Assembly: GCF_003449035.1 (NCBI RefSeq)
Contig: NZ_QRGB01000001.1
Span: 3,404,876 to 3,468,875, forward strand
DNA length: 64,000 nt
Reading direction: 5' to 3'
Source: Pedobacter indicus
GTDB lineage: Bacteria > Bacteroidota > Bacteroidia > Sphingobacteriales > Sphingobacteriaceae
Part shown: one piece after another, positions 19,681 to 27,837 of the stretch
Layout of the letters: every line of letters starts with the position of its first letter
How positions within the stretch are numbered: the first letter of the stretch is position 1
The notes under the pieces: generated by a model
Database searches by the model: none
Told to the model about the DNA's origin: nothing
What the model saw: the letters and a program-made list of their open reading frames with translations, nothing else
Translations under genes and position numbers: made by a program

Positions 19681-20955
19681 CTAAAATTTCTCGACCTTTT
19701 TTATAAAATCCAACAATGTGGGAACAAGTTCTGGGTGCAAAGGAAGGCTAGGATCGTAATAGGTCTGCAGGTTTTTTTCACGATCAGCAGGTGCTTCTTT
19801 CAAGACATGATTCATCCGATGAATTAATTTATATTCAGCCTTTGGTGCCGACTCGCCCAATCGTTTGGTTTCACTTACATTTACCTGAATATCCGTGTCC
19901 CCACCGACAATCAGGGTTGGCACAGCCAATTCAGACATCACGTTAGCAGGATTATATTTATTGGAAGAGATTAAATATGGCTGGACTGATGGATTAAAAA
20001 GCTGATTTAAACCAGGAGGCAACTCACGATTTACTCGTTTATTCATTTTTAAACTATCCAGAACTTCATGTGCGATTGCCAGATTTTCCGACGCAAGGTT
20101 TACTTTTAGTTGTTCACCTATTAGCTCAAGGATGTTACTCGCCGGGCCACATAGTGAAATGAATGCTGTTGGTTGTTCCTTAGTTGAGGCAATCGACCCA
20201 ATGACCGACCCTTCACTATGTCCCAATACAATTACATTTGAGAACCTTTGGTCATCCTTTAACTTCTCGATAAAAAGTATGGCATCATCTACAAAATCAT
20301 CAAACACCAAATCTGAAGTCCTCATCGCATTTGAACTTTTACCGACCCCCCTTTTATCATAGCGAACAGACGCGACACCCTGTTTCGCTAAAGCTTCCGC
20401 CAACATTAAAAAGGAATTAGTTTTTAAGGCTTGACCCTGATTCATATTCCGATCGGTTGGTCCAGAGCCCGAAATCAGTAATACGACCGGAATTTCCCCT
20501 TTCCTTTCAGGCAACGTAAGTGTACCATACAGCGTTCCGTAATCATTACTAACAGAAAAATTATCTTTAATCTGAACAGATGTCGAATCATCCTTGGTTC
20601 GCTCAACCGGTCGCTGCCAGATTCCCGAAATCGAATCATCCTGAATAATCAACGCCATATCTACCAGTGGCTTCTCAAAACTAATTCTAAATTCTCTCAC
20701 ATTTGGTGCAGGTGCTTCAACTTCACGGGTGCCAACAATATACCCCAATTGCTCTTTTAATTGACTAATCAGCAACTTAGTTCCCTCAAGTTTAACCACT
20801 TCCTTCATATTCGAATTAAACAAGAGATAAATACTATCAGGCTGATTAGCGGAATAATAACGACTAAAACTATCCACCGTTGGGTGTATAGCAGTTTGAG
20901 CATTAGTCGATAAAATGGAGAATAAAACAGGAAGTAGTAAAAGTATTTTTCTCAT
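19681..20955 (-). CDS. Secreted alpha/beta hydrolase with N-terminal DUF3887-like domain
   Basis: This 424-residue protein has a signal peptide ending STNAQ. The N-terminal 110 residues resemble the DUF3887 domain that precedes many Bacteroidota hydrolases. The alpha/beta hydrolase part shows the oxyanion motif ISGSGPTDRN, the nucleophile elbow GHSEGS, a late Asp (GGDTDIQV) and the catalytic His (RMNHVLKE). It may be an esterase that removes acyl groups from glycans, given GH172 25 bp downstream, but its substrate is unproven. It lies 8 bp after the response regulator. Confidence 0.85.
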   Translation of the reverse strand: MRKILLLLPVLFSILSTNAQTAIHPTVDSFSRYYSANQPDSIYLLFNSNMKEVVKLEGTKLLISQLKEQLGYIVGTREVEAPAPNVREFRISFEKPLVDMALIIQDDSISGIWQRPVERTKDDSTSVQIKDNFSVSNDYGTLYGTLTLPERKGEIPVVLLISGSGPTDRNMNQGQALKTNSFLMLAEALAKQGVASVRYDKRGVGKSSNAMRTSDLVFDDFVDDAILFIEKLKDDQRFSNVIVLGHSEGSVIGSIASTKEQPTAFISLCGPASNILELIGEQLKVNLASENLAIAHEVLDSLKMNKRVNRELPPGLNQLFNPSVQPYLISSNKYNPANVMSELAVPTLIVGGDTDIQVNVSETKRLGESAPKAEYKLIHRMNHVLKEAPADREKNLQTYYDPSLPLHPELVPTLLDFIKKVEKF

Positions 20956-20963
20956 GAAACAAA

Positions 20964-21584
20964 CTATATCAATTTCTGCTCGAATGCCATTCTGACAAGC
21001 ACAGCTGTGTTTTTTGCTCCTAATTTAAGCAATAAATTTTTACGATAACCCTTGATGGTTTCCGGACTTAAATAAATTTTATCGGCAATTTCAATATTTG
21101 TGTATCCTTCGGCCACAAGCTTCAGCAGCTCCCTTTCCCGATCGGTCAGCCAAATAGTTTTTGGTGATTGCCTTTTTAAAAGCACGTCGATTTCATGACT
21201 CAAAAACTTCTCCCCTCCATATACCGCTTTAATTCCCGCCAACACTTCTGCGGACATTGCATTTTTCACTAGATAGCCCGACGCGCCGTTTATCAACATC
21301 TGCTTAACAACCGCATATTCGTTATGACTAGTCAATGCCAAAACTTTCAGGTCAGGATAATTTGTCGTCAGTTCCTTACAAAAATCAATTCCACTGAGAT
21401 CGGGCAGACTTACATCAAGCAGCAAGACATCTGGATGCCAAAATGCGATCCGGTCACGACATTGCTGTGCGCTATGCGCCACGCCAACAACCCGGGCGAA
21501 ATCTGATTCCTCGACCAAACTATTCAACCCTTCGGTCAAAATCTTATGATCATCTACAATTCCAACTTTAATTTTTTCATCCAT
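20964..21584 (-). CDS. NarL/FixJ-type response regulator
   Basis: This 206-residue protein has a receiver domain with the acidic pair D11-D12, phosphoacceptor D57 (LLLDVSLPD) and Lys in LVKNA, and a C-terminal LuxR-type HTH (LTDRERELLKLVAEGYTNIEIADKIYLSPETIKGYRKNLLLKLG). No sensor kinase is adjacent. It heads an operon with the hydrolase and GH172. TATATTTG lies 46 bp upstream. Next to that is the palindromic C5-ATTTA-G5 box shared with other promoters in the window, so it may autoregulate; that is an inference. Confidence 0.93.
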   Translation of the reverse strand: MDEKIKVGIVDDHKILTEGLNSLVEESDFARVVGVAHSAQQCRDRIAFWHPDVLLLDVSLPDLSGIDFCKELTTNYPDLKVLALTSHNEYAVVKQMLINGASGYLVKNAMSAEVLAGIKAVYGGEKFLSHEIDVLLKRQSPKTIWLTDRERELLKLVAEGYTNIEIADKIYLSPETIKGYRKNLLLKLGAKNTAVLVRMAFEQKLI

Positions 21585-21629
21585 AATTAGGTGTCAATTT
21601 CAATTAAGTACTTTGCTTATATATCTATG

Positions 21630-21637
21630 CAAATATA
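21630..21637 (-). promoter_or_regulatory. Candidate -7 box (TATATTTG) for the response-regulator operon
   Basis: The minus strand reads TATATTTG 46 bp upstream of the response-regulator ATG. The C5/G5 palindromic box (21658-21676) begins 20 bp further upstream, so one box could serve this and the divergent promoter. Confidence 0.5.
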
Positions 21638-21657
21638 TTTTACGGAACATTCATAAA

Positions 21658-21705
21658 TTCCCCCATTTAGGGGGTTATTAGAGAAAGCTCACCACTCTAC
21701 CTTTG
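21658..21705 (+). promoter_or_regulatory. Palindromic G5-box promoter of the 21771 outer-membrane protein
   Basis: The box TTCCCCCATTTAGGGGGTT (21658-21676) is followed by exactly 21 bp and then the -7 element TACCTTTG (21698-21705), 65 bp upstream of the ATG. The same box and spacing occur at the two divergent promoters near 42 kb. The position suits an activator or repressor just upstream of -33. Confidence 0.7.
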
Positions 21706-21770
21706 CTTCATTGTTAACCAGAAAGGCTAAAAAAACAAACCTTTCATAAACCCTTTTAAAAAAGAAAGAT

Positions 21771-22328
21771 ATGAAAAATTTCATCGTTATCCTTTGCCTG
21801 CTTTGCTTAGGAGTGAGTACAACATCAGCTCAGGAATCAACCTTTATTAAACCAGATCGCGTATTTAGCATCGGAGTTGGTCTGGGCGGTAATCTTTACT
21901 CTGGCTATGGCTCACAGATCAAACGAATCCCGGCAATCAGTCTCAATTACGAAAGCTGCGTTAAAGATCAATTGTTCGACGAAAAGAGTTCCTTAGGGGT
22001 CGGAGCTTTGGTCGGTTACAGTTCGGCCAAATATGAAGACGCCTTTGATGATTGGTCCTGGAAGTCGAGTACCATTATCATAGGTGCACGCGGAGCCCTG
22101 CATTACGCTCTTGTCGACAAGTTAGATACTTATACGGGTTTGATGTTGGGCTATAATATCGTATCGACGAAATACACCGGTTCAACGAATAGCGGGGCTT
22201 CTGGTAGCGGACTGGCATGGGCTTGGTATCTTGGCGGCAGGTATTATTTCAACCAATCTACTGCTGCTTTTGCTGAATTGGGATATGGTATTTCCGTTTT
22301 GAACGTCGGCGTTGCATTCAAGTTATAG
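21771..22328 (+). CDS. Small outer-membrane beta-barrel-like protein
   Basis: This 185-residue protein has a signal peptide ending TTSAQ. It has alternating amphipathic strands rich in G, Y and S (FSIGVGLGGNLYSGYG, SLGVGALVGYSSAKY, DTYTGLMLGYNIVS, TAAFAELGYGISVLNVGVAFKL) and an aliphatic-aromatic C-terminus, as in eight-stranded OmpW/PorT-like barrels. It carries the strong G5-box promoter and is followed by a terminator, so it is monocistronic. No specific role can be read. Confidence 0.75.
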   Translation: MKNFIVILCLLCLGVSTTSAQESTFIKPDRVFSIGVGLGGNLYSGYGSQIKRIPAISLNYESCVKDQLFDEKSSLGVGALVGYSSAKYEDAFDDWSWKSSTIIIGARGALHYALVDKLDTYTGLMLGYNIVSTKYTGSTNSGASGSGLAWAWYLGGRYYFNQSTAAFAELGYGISVLNVGVAFKL

Positions 22329-22350
22329 CAAGTCATACTCATCTCTACAC

Positions 22351-22393
22351 AAAAAAGGTAGTTGCTTTAACAGTCAGTTATACTACCTTTTTT
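22351..22393 (+). terminator. Terminator after the 21771 gene
   Basis: A 12-bp stem AAAAAAGGTAGT/ACTACCTTTTTT lies 22 bp after the stop, with A and T runs on both sides. It can also serve the convergent AraC gene. Confidence 0.75.
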
Positions 22394-22414
22394 ATTCCCT
22401 ATCCTTTCTCACCG

Positions 22415-23257
22415 TCAATATTCGTCTGGATGAAAGCAAAAATTTCTCTCAAGATTTTGAGAAACAAACTTTGAAGGCGAAACCCCCGTAAAGTATTTAA
22501 AATCTTTACTCAAATGACTCTGATCATGATAATCGAATTTATAAATGATTTCAAACCAATCTATATCTTTTAATTCTTTCCCAGAAATATAGGTTATGAT
22601 TTGCTTAAACCTCAGAAATCGTATTAACTCTTTCGGGGAATAACCAGTGTATTTCTTAAATCGCTTCTGGATGGTTCTTTCCGATACATCATGATCCTGA
22701 GCGATAACTTTTACCGGGTTCAGTGCTGAGTTCAGGTACGGAATCGAGTCTAATAATGGCAATGCTCCTTGTGATGATGGATTAAGGTGCTTTATCAAAT
22801 AATTGCTCATCCAAACTACTCTTTCGGCGTTTGTGGGCAATTCCGCAAGCGCTTTCCATATCTTCTCCAATGACGAATTATATTCAGACACTTCATGTTC
22901 ACTTAATTTACCTCCGGATAAACCTTCTATCGATAGCGAAAGAAATCGGTAGAACCCGTCGAAAATAAAAGGCAACACCACCAATTCCGAACAAGGTGCC
23001 AATTCGTAATTCATTATCGTCCGTAAAGGACCAATCACAGCAATCTTTTCCAATGACTGATCATATACATCACTTTCTCCAAATGAACAACGAATCGGCG
23101 GACCAAAATTAAAAATAATCATCATCTCTAAAGAAGGAGGGTAATGATAGGCAATGGCGGTATCGATCTCATGCGCACTAACATAATAAAATCGATTGAT
23201 TACATTCTTGAGCCGCTCATCAACCTCAACATTTTCACCAATATATAAAGCTTCCAT
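22415..23257 (-). CDS. AraC-family transcriptional regulator
   Basis: 280 residues from ATG 23257, preferred over an upstream start that would overlap the divergent gene's promoter. The C-terminal third holds the two AraC HTH motifs (NPVKVIAQDHDVSERTIQKRFKKYTGYSPKELIRFLRF and FDYHDQSHLSKDFKYFTGVSPSKF). The N-terminal part (about 1-180) looks like a DUF6597-type sensing domain. It is divergent from the NAD-dependent epimerase and may control it. Confidence 0.9.
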   Translation of the reverse strand: MEALYIGENVEVDERLKNVINRFYYVSAHEIDTAIAYHYPPSLEMMIIFNFGPPIRCSFGESDVYDQSLEKIAVIGPLRTIMNYELAPCSELVVLPFIFDGFYRFLSLSIEGLSGGKLSEHEVSEYNSSLEKIWKALAELPTNAERVVWMSNYLIKHLNPSSQGALPLLDSIPYLNSALNPVKVIAQDHDVSERTIQKRFKKYTGYSPKELIRFLRFKQIITYISGKELKDIDWFEIIYKFDYHDQSHLSKDFKYFTGVSPSKFVSQNLERNFCFHPDEY

Positions 23258-23298
23258 TACCGTTCGTTTTCTTACAATTCTCGCAAATTGCGTTACCG

Positions 23299-23306
23299 TA
23301 CTTTTG
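23299..23306 (+). promoter_or_regulatory. Candidate -7 box (TACTTTTG) for the epimerase gene
   Basis: TACTTTTG fits TAnnTTTG and lies 41 bp upstream of ATG 23348, in the 90-bp region shared with the divergent AraC gene. Confidence 0.45.
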
Positions 23307-23347
23307 TTAGACAATTCATTATAAATGTAAACAATAAAAATAAAACT

Positions 23348-24292
23348 ATGGCAATTCACACGATACTGGGCGCAAACGGCACAATAGGCAGCGCTCTTCT
23401 ACCTATCCTCAGACAAAACCAACAGCAGATACGCCTCGCTTCAAGAAACCCTCAAAAGACACACGGGGTCGAAAATATAAAAGCAGATGTATTAAATTAT
23501 GGGGACGTCTTATCTGCTGTTAAAGGCTCGGATATCGTTTATCTCCTCGTAGGAATTCAATACGACGCACAAATATGGGCTCGAGACTGGCCGACGATTA
23601 TCAACAATGTTATTAAAGCGTGTAAATCTACTGGCGCTAAACTTGTCTTCTTTGACAACGCCTATATGTATGGAAAGGTCGACTGGCCTATTACTGAAGA
23701 TACACCTTATCGCCCGATCAGCAAAAAAGGCGCTGTACGAGCCAAAGTAGCAAAGACGCTCCAAGAAGAAATGGAAAAAGGGTCTATTCAGGCGATTATT
23801 GCCAGGGCGGTCGACTTTTACGGACCCGGAGTAGTTGAGAAAAGTGCTCCCGGTTTATTGGTTTTTAGCAACCTAAAAAAGAAAAAGAGAGCACAATGGC
23901 TTATCAATTCTGGCGTACCGCGCGCTTTCAACTATGTTCCCGATGCAGCAAAGGCACTCTACTTGCTAGCAACAACCGAAGCGGCCTATAATCAAATCTG
24001 GCATCTGCCAACCGCGCCGCAAGCCTTGACGGGAAAGGAATTTGTAACAGAAGTTGCAAAACATATGGGCACGTCAGCCAAACCCTTCGTTTTACCCAAA
24101 TGGTTATTGAAAACTGTCGGTTTGTTTAACCCCTTTATCAGAGAGATGAATGAATTAAGTTATCAAGATGAATACCCTTTCGAATTTGATTCAAGTAAAT
24201 TCATAAACACGTTCAACTTTACCCCTACATCCTATCAGGAAGGTATCAGGCTAACAGCCGAATGGTTTAAAGAAGAATATGAAAGTCAGTAA
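23348..24292 (+). CDS. NAD-dependent epimerase/dehydratase family protein
   Basis: 314 residues from ATG 23348, chosen because the Rossmann motif GANGTIGSALLP then sits at residues 8-19. The extended short-chain dehydrogenase fold is supported by IVYLLVG, the FFDNAYMYGK region (Y in the YxxxK position is altered) and a late NYVPDAAKALYLLA segment. Members act as sugar epimerases or atypical NmrA-like reductases, and the substrate is unknown. It is divergent from the AraC regulator. Confidence 0.85.
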   Translation: MAIHTILGANGTIGSALLPILRQNQQQIRLASRNPQKTHGVENIKADVLNYGDVLSAVKGSDIVYLLVGIQYDAQIWARDWPTIINNVIKACKSTGAKLVFFDNAYMYGKVDWPITEDTPYRPISKKGAVRAKVAKTLQEEMEKGSIQAIIARAVDFYGPGVVEKSAPGLLVFSNLKKKKRAQWLINSGVPRAFNYVPDAAKALYLLATTEAAYNQIWHLPTAPQALTGKEFVTEVAKHMGTSAKPFVLPKWLLKTVGLFNPFIREMNELSYQDEYPFEFDSSKFINTFNFTPTSYQEGIRLTAEWFKEEYESQ

Positions 24293-24306
24293 AATCTTGA
24301 CAATAC

Positions 24307-24675
24307 TCAATTAATACCCCTGAACCATTCTTCGAATTGCTTTCCGAATACGGGGACTGGCTTCATTTTTCCACTTAATGCATTAATCAGCCCCACGATC
24401 CACATCACGAATAAAAGGATGGATCCGACTGCAAAAGCGAGCCACCCAATATAGGGTATAATATTCAACACACCGATCACTAAGGATGCCAAACCTACAC
24501 CTAGTGCCTGCCTAATGTGAAAAGCAGCAAAAGCATTTTTCTTGTCATTATTTAAAACAATGGCAATAATGAGCCCGATAACCGTGATATAGGCTATGAT
24601 GGCAATCGTTTTTCCCTCATCAATCGTTTTCTGATCTACAATAGGAAGAATAGGATCATTCTCTGGAAATTCCAT
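24307..24675 (-). CDS. DUF4870/Tic20-like small membrane protein
   Basis: This 122-residue protein has three hydrophobic segments (TIAIIAYITVIGLIIAIVL, LGVGLASLVIGVLNIIPYIGWL, AVGSILLFVMWIVGLINAL) and the family hallmark KNAFAAFHIRQALGV between the first and second. The C-terminal PVPVFGKQFEEWF is also typical. Function of the family in bacteria is unknown. It ends 14 bp from the convergent epimerase stop. Confidence 0.8.
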   Translation of the reverse strand: MEFPENDPILPIVDQKTIDEGKTIAIIAYITVIGLIIAIVLNNDKKNAFAAFHIRQALGVGLASLVIGVLNIIPYIGWLAFAVGSILLFVMWIVGLINALSGKMKPVPVFGKQFEEWFRGIN

Positions 24676-24711
24676 AAGTTTCTGATTTAAAATGGTATAT
24701 AAAAATATATT

Positions 24712-26034
24712 TTATTTTTCATATATCAAACCCACTGCTTTTAAATCATAATCTTTATAGGTGGAATAGCGCCCTCTTAGCCAAAAGACAACTTCGTAGT
24801 AGTCATTAGATACAACAATGGGGCGAATATTCGAGGAGTCGGAGTGTTCAGTAATTGCCATCCATTTCCATGTTTTTCCACCATCTCCTGTCGTACCTTT
24901 AAAAATCTCATGAATACGCTTATCCCCTTTCGCAAGAGGTTTACCCGTGACAGGATCTACATCAGTCGATATATAAACCACGTTCGGATCATCGGGGTGC
25001 AACGTAATAAGACCCGTGTATTCATTTTCTCCAAGATATAAACGTGAACCACCATAGGCAATTTCATATTCATTCCATCTGGCACCATCCCATCGTGCAT
25101 AATGATACCGATGGTCAAAACCGCCGTCTTCACGTTTTTTTGTCTCACCCAATGAAATCGGATCTTTCGTTACCGTAAAAGCAACATACGGATAACCCTG
25201 TTTATCTAGTTGTATATCACTCGTCCAAGCCACATTTTCCCTCGTAGTTGAATCGCTATCATAGATACAGGTAAAGTCTTGTGGCCGAAGGTTACTGTGC
25301 TTGTCTTTGTTCACAGCCCCTACGAGCTCTCCCTCTGCTTTATACAAATTATCACCCTGCATATATCCATAATAGATGCTGTTATTATAATGACGAGGGT
25401 GCTCTTCCGTGGTTATAAAATGAATCGTACTCATGTCGTCCGAAGCATAACGCACATAGGGCCTGCCCCGAAAAGCGAATAACTGTCCCCCGTAAGTCCA
25501 CGAACTTCCATAATCATCCGACACCATGTAATTAGGGTTCGAATCAATACCCCGATGAAGGTTATAGGTTAAACCTGTTTTGGATAATGCATAGACATTT
25601 GAATAAGTTGTCCTTCCACCTGTTTCAACAGATTTCTCTTCACTCCAATCGCTAATATCTTCCGTTTCTTTCGATATCCTATACCTCATTTTGGTATCAT
25701 TCCCATGACCAGCATACACGGTTAAATATCTGCCGTCAGGTCTTTTCATAATGACCCCAACATTATGATCATCTGTCTCAAAGGTAGAATCATTTAAAAC
25801 AACCTCTTGTTTAACTTTCTTATCGAGATGATACCCAACCATGGCGATGGTGCCGTCTGAACGCACAACAGAAAACAGGAATTGGTTGCCGTCTAAAATT
25901 GCACGATTATCCTGAAACCAACACCAGCCGGCGTCTTCACTAAAAGTGATTATCTTTTTTGGTTCATCAGCAAAGCCATGACTGCTAAGCATAAACAGCA
26001 TGAGCAGCATGGCTAGAATCTTCTTTCTATTCAT
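24712..26034 (-). CDS. BNR_4 repeat secreted protein (candidate polysaccharide-active enzyme)
   Basis: 440 residues from ATG 26034, which overlaps the SusD stop by 8 bp (ATGAATAG), indicating coupled translation. A signal peptide ends HGFAD. The N-terminal block ITFSEDAGWCWFQDNRAIL and the repeated YVAFTVTK and VVYISTDVDP blades identify the BNR_4 beta-propeller family. That fold is shared with some ulvan-type polysaccharide lyases, and others are unassigned. As the third gene of a SusC-SusD operon it is the likely degradative or binding partner. Catalysis is not proven. Confidence 0.8.
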   Translation of the reverse strand: MNRKKILAMLLMLFMLSSHGFADEPKKIITFSEDAGWCWFQDNRAILDGNQFLFSVVRSDGTIAMVGYHLDKKVKQEVVLNDSTFETDDHNVGVIMKRPDGRYLTVYAGHGNDTKMRYRISKETEDISDWSEEKSVETGGRTTYSNVYALSKTGLTYNLHRGIDSNPNYMVSDDYGSSWTYGGQLFAFRGRPYVRYASDDMSTIHFITTEEHPRHYNNSIYYGYMQGDNLYKAEGELVGAVNKDKHSNLRPQDFTCIYDSDSTTRENVAWTSDIQLDKQGYPYVAFTVTKDPISLGETKKREDGGFDHRYHYARWDGARWNEYEIAYGGSRLYLGENEYTGLITLHPDDPNVVYISTDVDPVTGKPLAKGDKRIHEIFKGTTGDGGKTWKWMAITEHSDSSNIRPIVVSNDYYEVVFWLRGRYSTYKDYDLKAVGLIYEK

Positions 26035-27802
26035 TATTCGGTTCCTCAATAGTTTCGAGAGGCGGTTGGTTGCTCTCTGCTCCCGAATACCCTATATTCT
26101 GGTTAATCCGTCCTAAACTGTTTGCTAAAATCACATTATTATCGATAGGCCATAAAACATGGTATGGCTCTACTCTTGGTGTATTACCATCTAATATAGG
26201 CTTAATGGTGTACATCTCGTTTAATTCGATAACACGATCATACCACCAGTTCTTTTCACTGAAATTATTCAGACTGTACCCATCCTTATTTAATTTTGCC
26301 AAAATATAAGATGCTCTCACCATTTCCGCGTGACGTGGGGCTTCGATAAATAACTCTCTGGCCCGTTCATCAAAAATATAACCCAGTGTCACATCACCTG
26401 CAGAGATTGGAACTGCACTGGCTCTTTCGCGAACCTTATTAATATCAGCTGCCGCATTGCCAAGTTGATCTTTCCAGAAATAGGCCTCGGCTCGCAGCAA
26501 ATAAGTTTCAGCCAAGCGGAAAATATACCAATCACCGTTTCCACCTACCGGACGGGCGCTTGGTGATTGTTGACGCACATAGGTTTTATAAATAGGCATC
26601 GGAAAAATCAGCATGACCGAATCCTGTCGATTAGGAATCCACTTGGTGTTTACAGGTTTGCCATAATCAACAGAATTTGGATTATTATAGGTTATCTCAT
26701 GTTTATCCACCCAATTCTCATTGGAGCGTCTCTTATCAGTCGTATTGGTCCAGTCAAAGTTCAACCCTTTCCATATATCGTAGGAAGCGTAAGAAGTTAT
26801 AACCAGATCCGGATTGCCTCTGCCTAATGAATCGTATTTCGGTCCGCTATCTACCATACCAGCCTGACCTTGACTATCTTTCACATTTTGATGCCACCAC
26901 GACGGATGATAATGCCTCATCGTAAAGAGTCCAGCTGTCTGAGCACCTGCAGGCGCCTCAAATCGATCCACAATGGCCAAAATCGTTTCCTTATTCTCGG
27001 AAATATTTTTATTATTGGGGCGGTGAAGATCCCAAATCACATCTTTTTTCGATTCACCCAAAGAAGCTCCAAATCGCGAAGTCATCAAGCTGTAGCGTCC
27101 ATCGATTAATTCCGTAGCCGACGAAATAGCTTTATCAAATTCTAAATTTGCTAGGTACACCTTCGTCAATAGATGATTACCGGCACCTTTGGTTATCGCG
27201 CCCGGCACGGCTGTTTCCGGAAGCCACTGTACAGCAAACTCTAGATCAGCCTGAATCTTGTTAAGGATTGCCCAACGACTGTGAGTCTGATAATCTAACT
27301 TAACGTCTTTAACTTCTTCACCAACAAAAGGTACGTCCCCGTAGGAGTTTACCAACCAATAGTACCAGTAAGCCCGATGCCAGTAGGCTTCAGCGAGTAT
27401 GCGGTTTCTATCGTCGTCGCTGTCCCATTCAATATCATCAATTCTACCAATTACCACATTGGCGTTTTTTATAAATTCATACGAATCTGTAAACAATCCA
27501 AGAAAGGTATAATACTTATCAAAGAAAGGCGTTGTTTGCGTCCAATCCAACTGGAAAGTAGGGTTGCCCGCCTCAGAAGCAGCCCATTCTCCTACCATAT
27601 AATAGCGACGACTTCCAGTAATCCCTTCGGTCAGGGATCGTCGCATCGTTACCAGTGATGCCTCATATCCTGCCTTATCTACGTATACATTTTCTGGCGC
27701 AAAGAAAGATAATGGTTTCGGGGTCAACAAATCATCTGAACAAGAACTCTGCACCAGAGCCGCTATTATTAAAATCCAAATATATCGAGTCTTCTGTTTC
27801 AT
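26027..27802 (-). CDS. RagB/SusD family nutrient-uptake lipoprotein
   Basis: 591 residues from ATG 27802, which gives lipoprotein signal LVQSSC (Cys20). SusD hallmarks are ILAEAYWHRAYWYYWLVNSYGDVPFVGEEV, the RLAETYLLRAEAYFWKDQ helix and the IFDERARELFIEAPRHAEMVR block. It acts as the surface lid of the SusC transporter 35 bp upstream and is translationally coupled to the BNR_4 gene. Confidence 0.95.
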   Translation of the reverse strand: MKQKTRYIWILIIAALVQSSCSDDLLTPKPLSFFAPENVYVDKAGYEASLVTMRRSLTEGITGSRRYYMVGEWAASEAGNPTFQLDWTQTTPFFDKYYTFLGLFTDSYEFIKNANVVIGRIDDIEWDSDDDRNRILAEAYWHRAYWYYWLVNSYGDVPFVGEEVKDVKLDYQTHSRWAILNKIQADLEFAVQWLPETAVPGAITKGAGNHLLTKVYLANLEFDKAISSATELIDGRYSLMTSRFGASLGESKKDVIWDLHRPNNKNISENKETILAIVDRFEAPAGAQTAGLFTMRHYHPSWWHQNVKDSQGQAGMVDSGPKYDSLGRGNPDLVITSYASYDIWKGLNFDWTNTTDKRRSNENWVDKHEITYNNPNSVDYGKPVNTKWIPNRQDSVMLIFPMPIYKTYVRQQSPSARPVGGNGDWYIFRLAETYLLRAEAYFWKDQLGNAAADINKVRERASAVPISAGDVTLGYIFDERARELFIEAPRHAEMVRASYILAKLNKDGYSLNNFSEKNWWYDRVIELNEMYTIKPILDGNTPRVEPYHVLWPIDNNVILANSLGRINQNIGYSGAESNQPPLETIEEPNNE

Positions 27803-27837
27803 AATATTATCATGTAATAATTTCATTTACAACTAGT

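Noticed and set aside
23258..23359. Longer AraC start at 23359
   Set aside because: The added 34 residues have no domain character and would overlap the start and promoter of the divergent epimerase.
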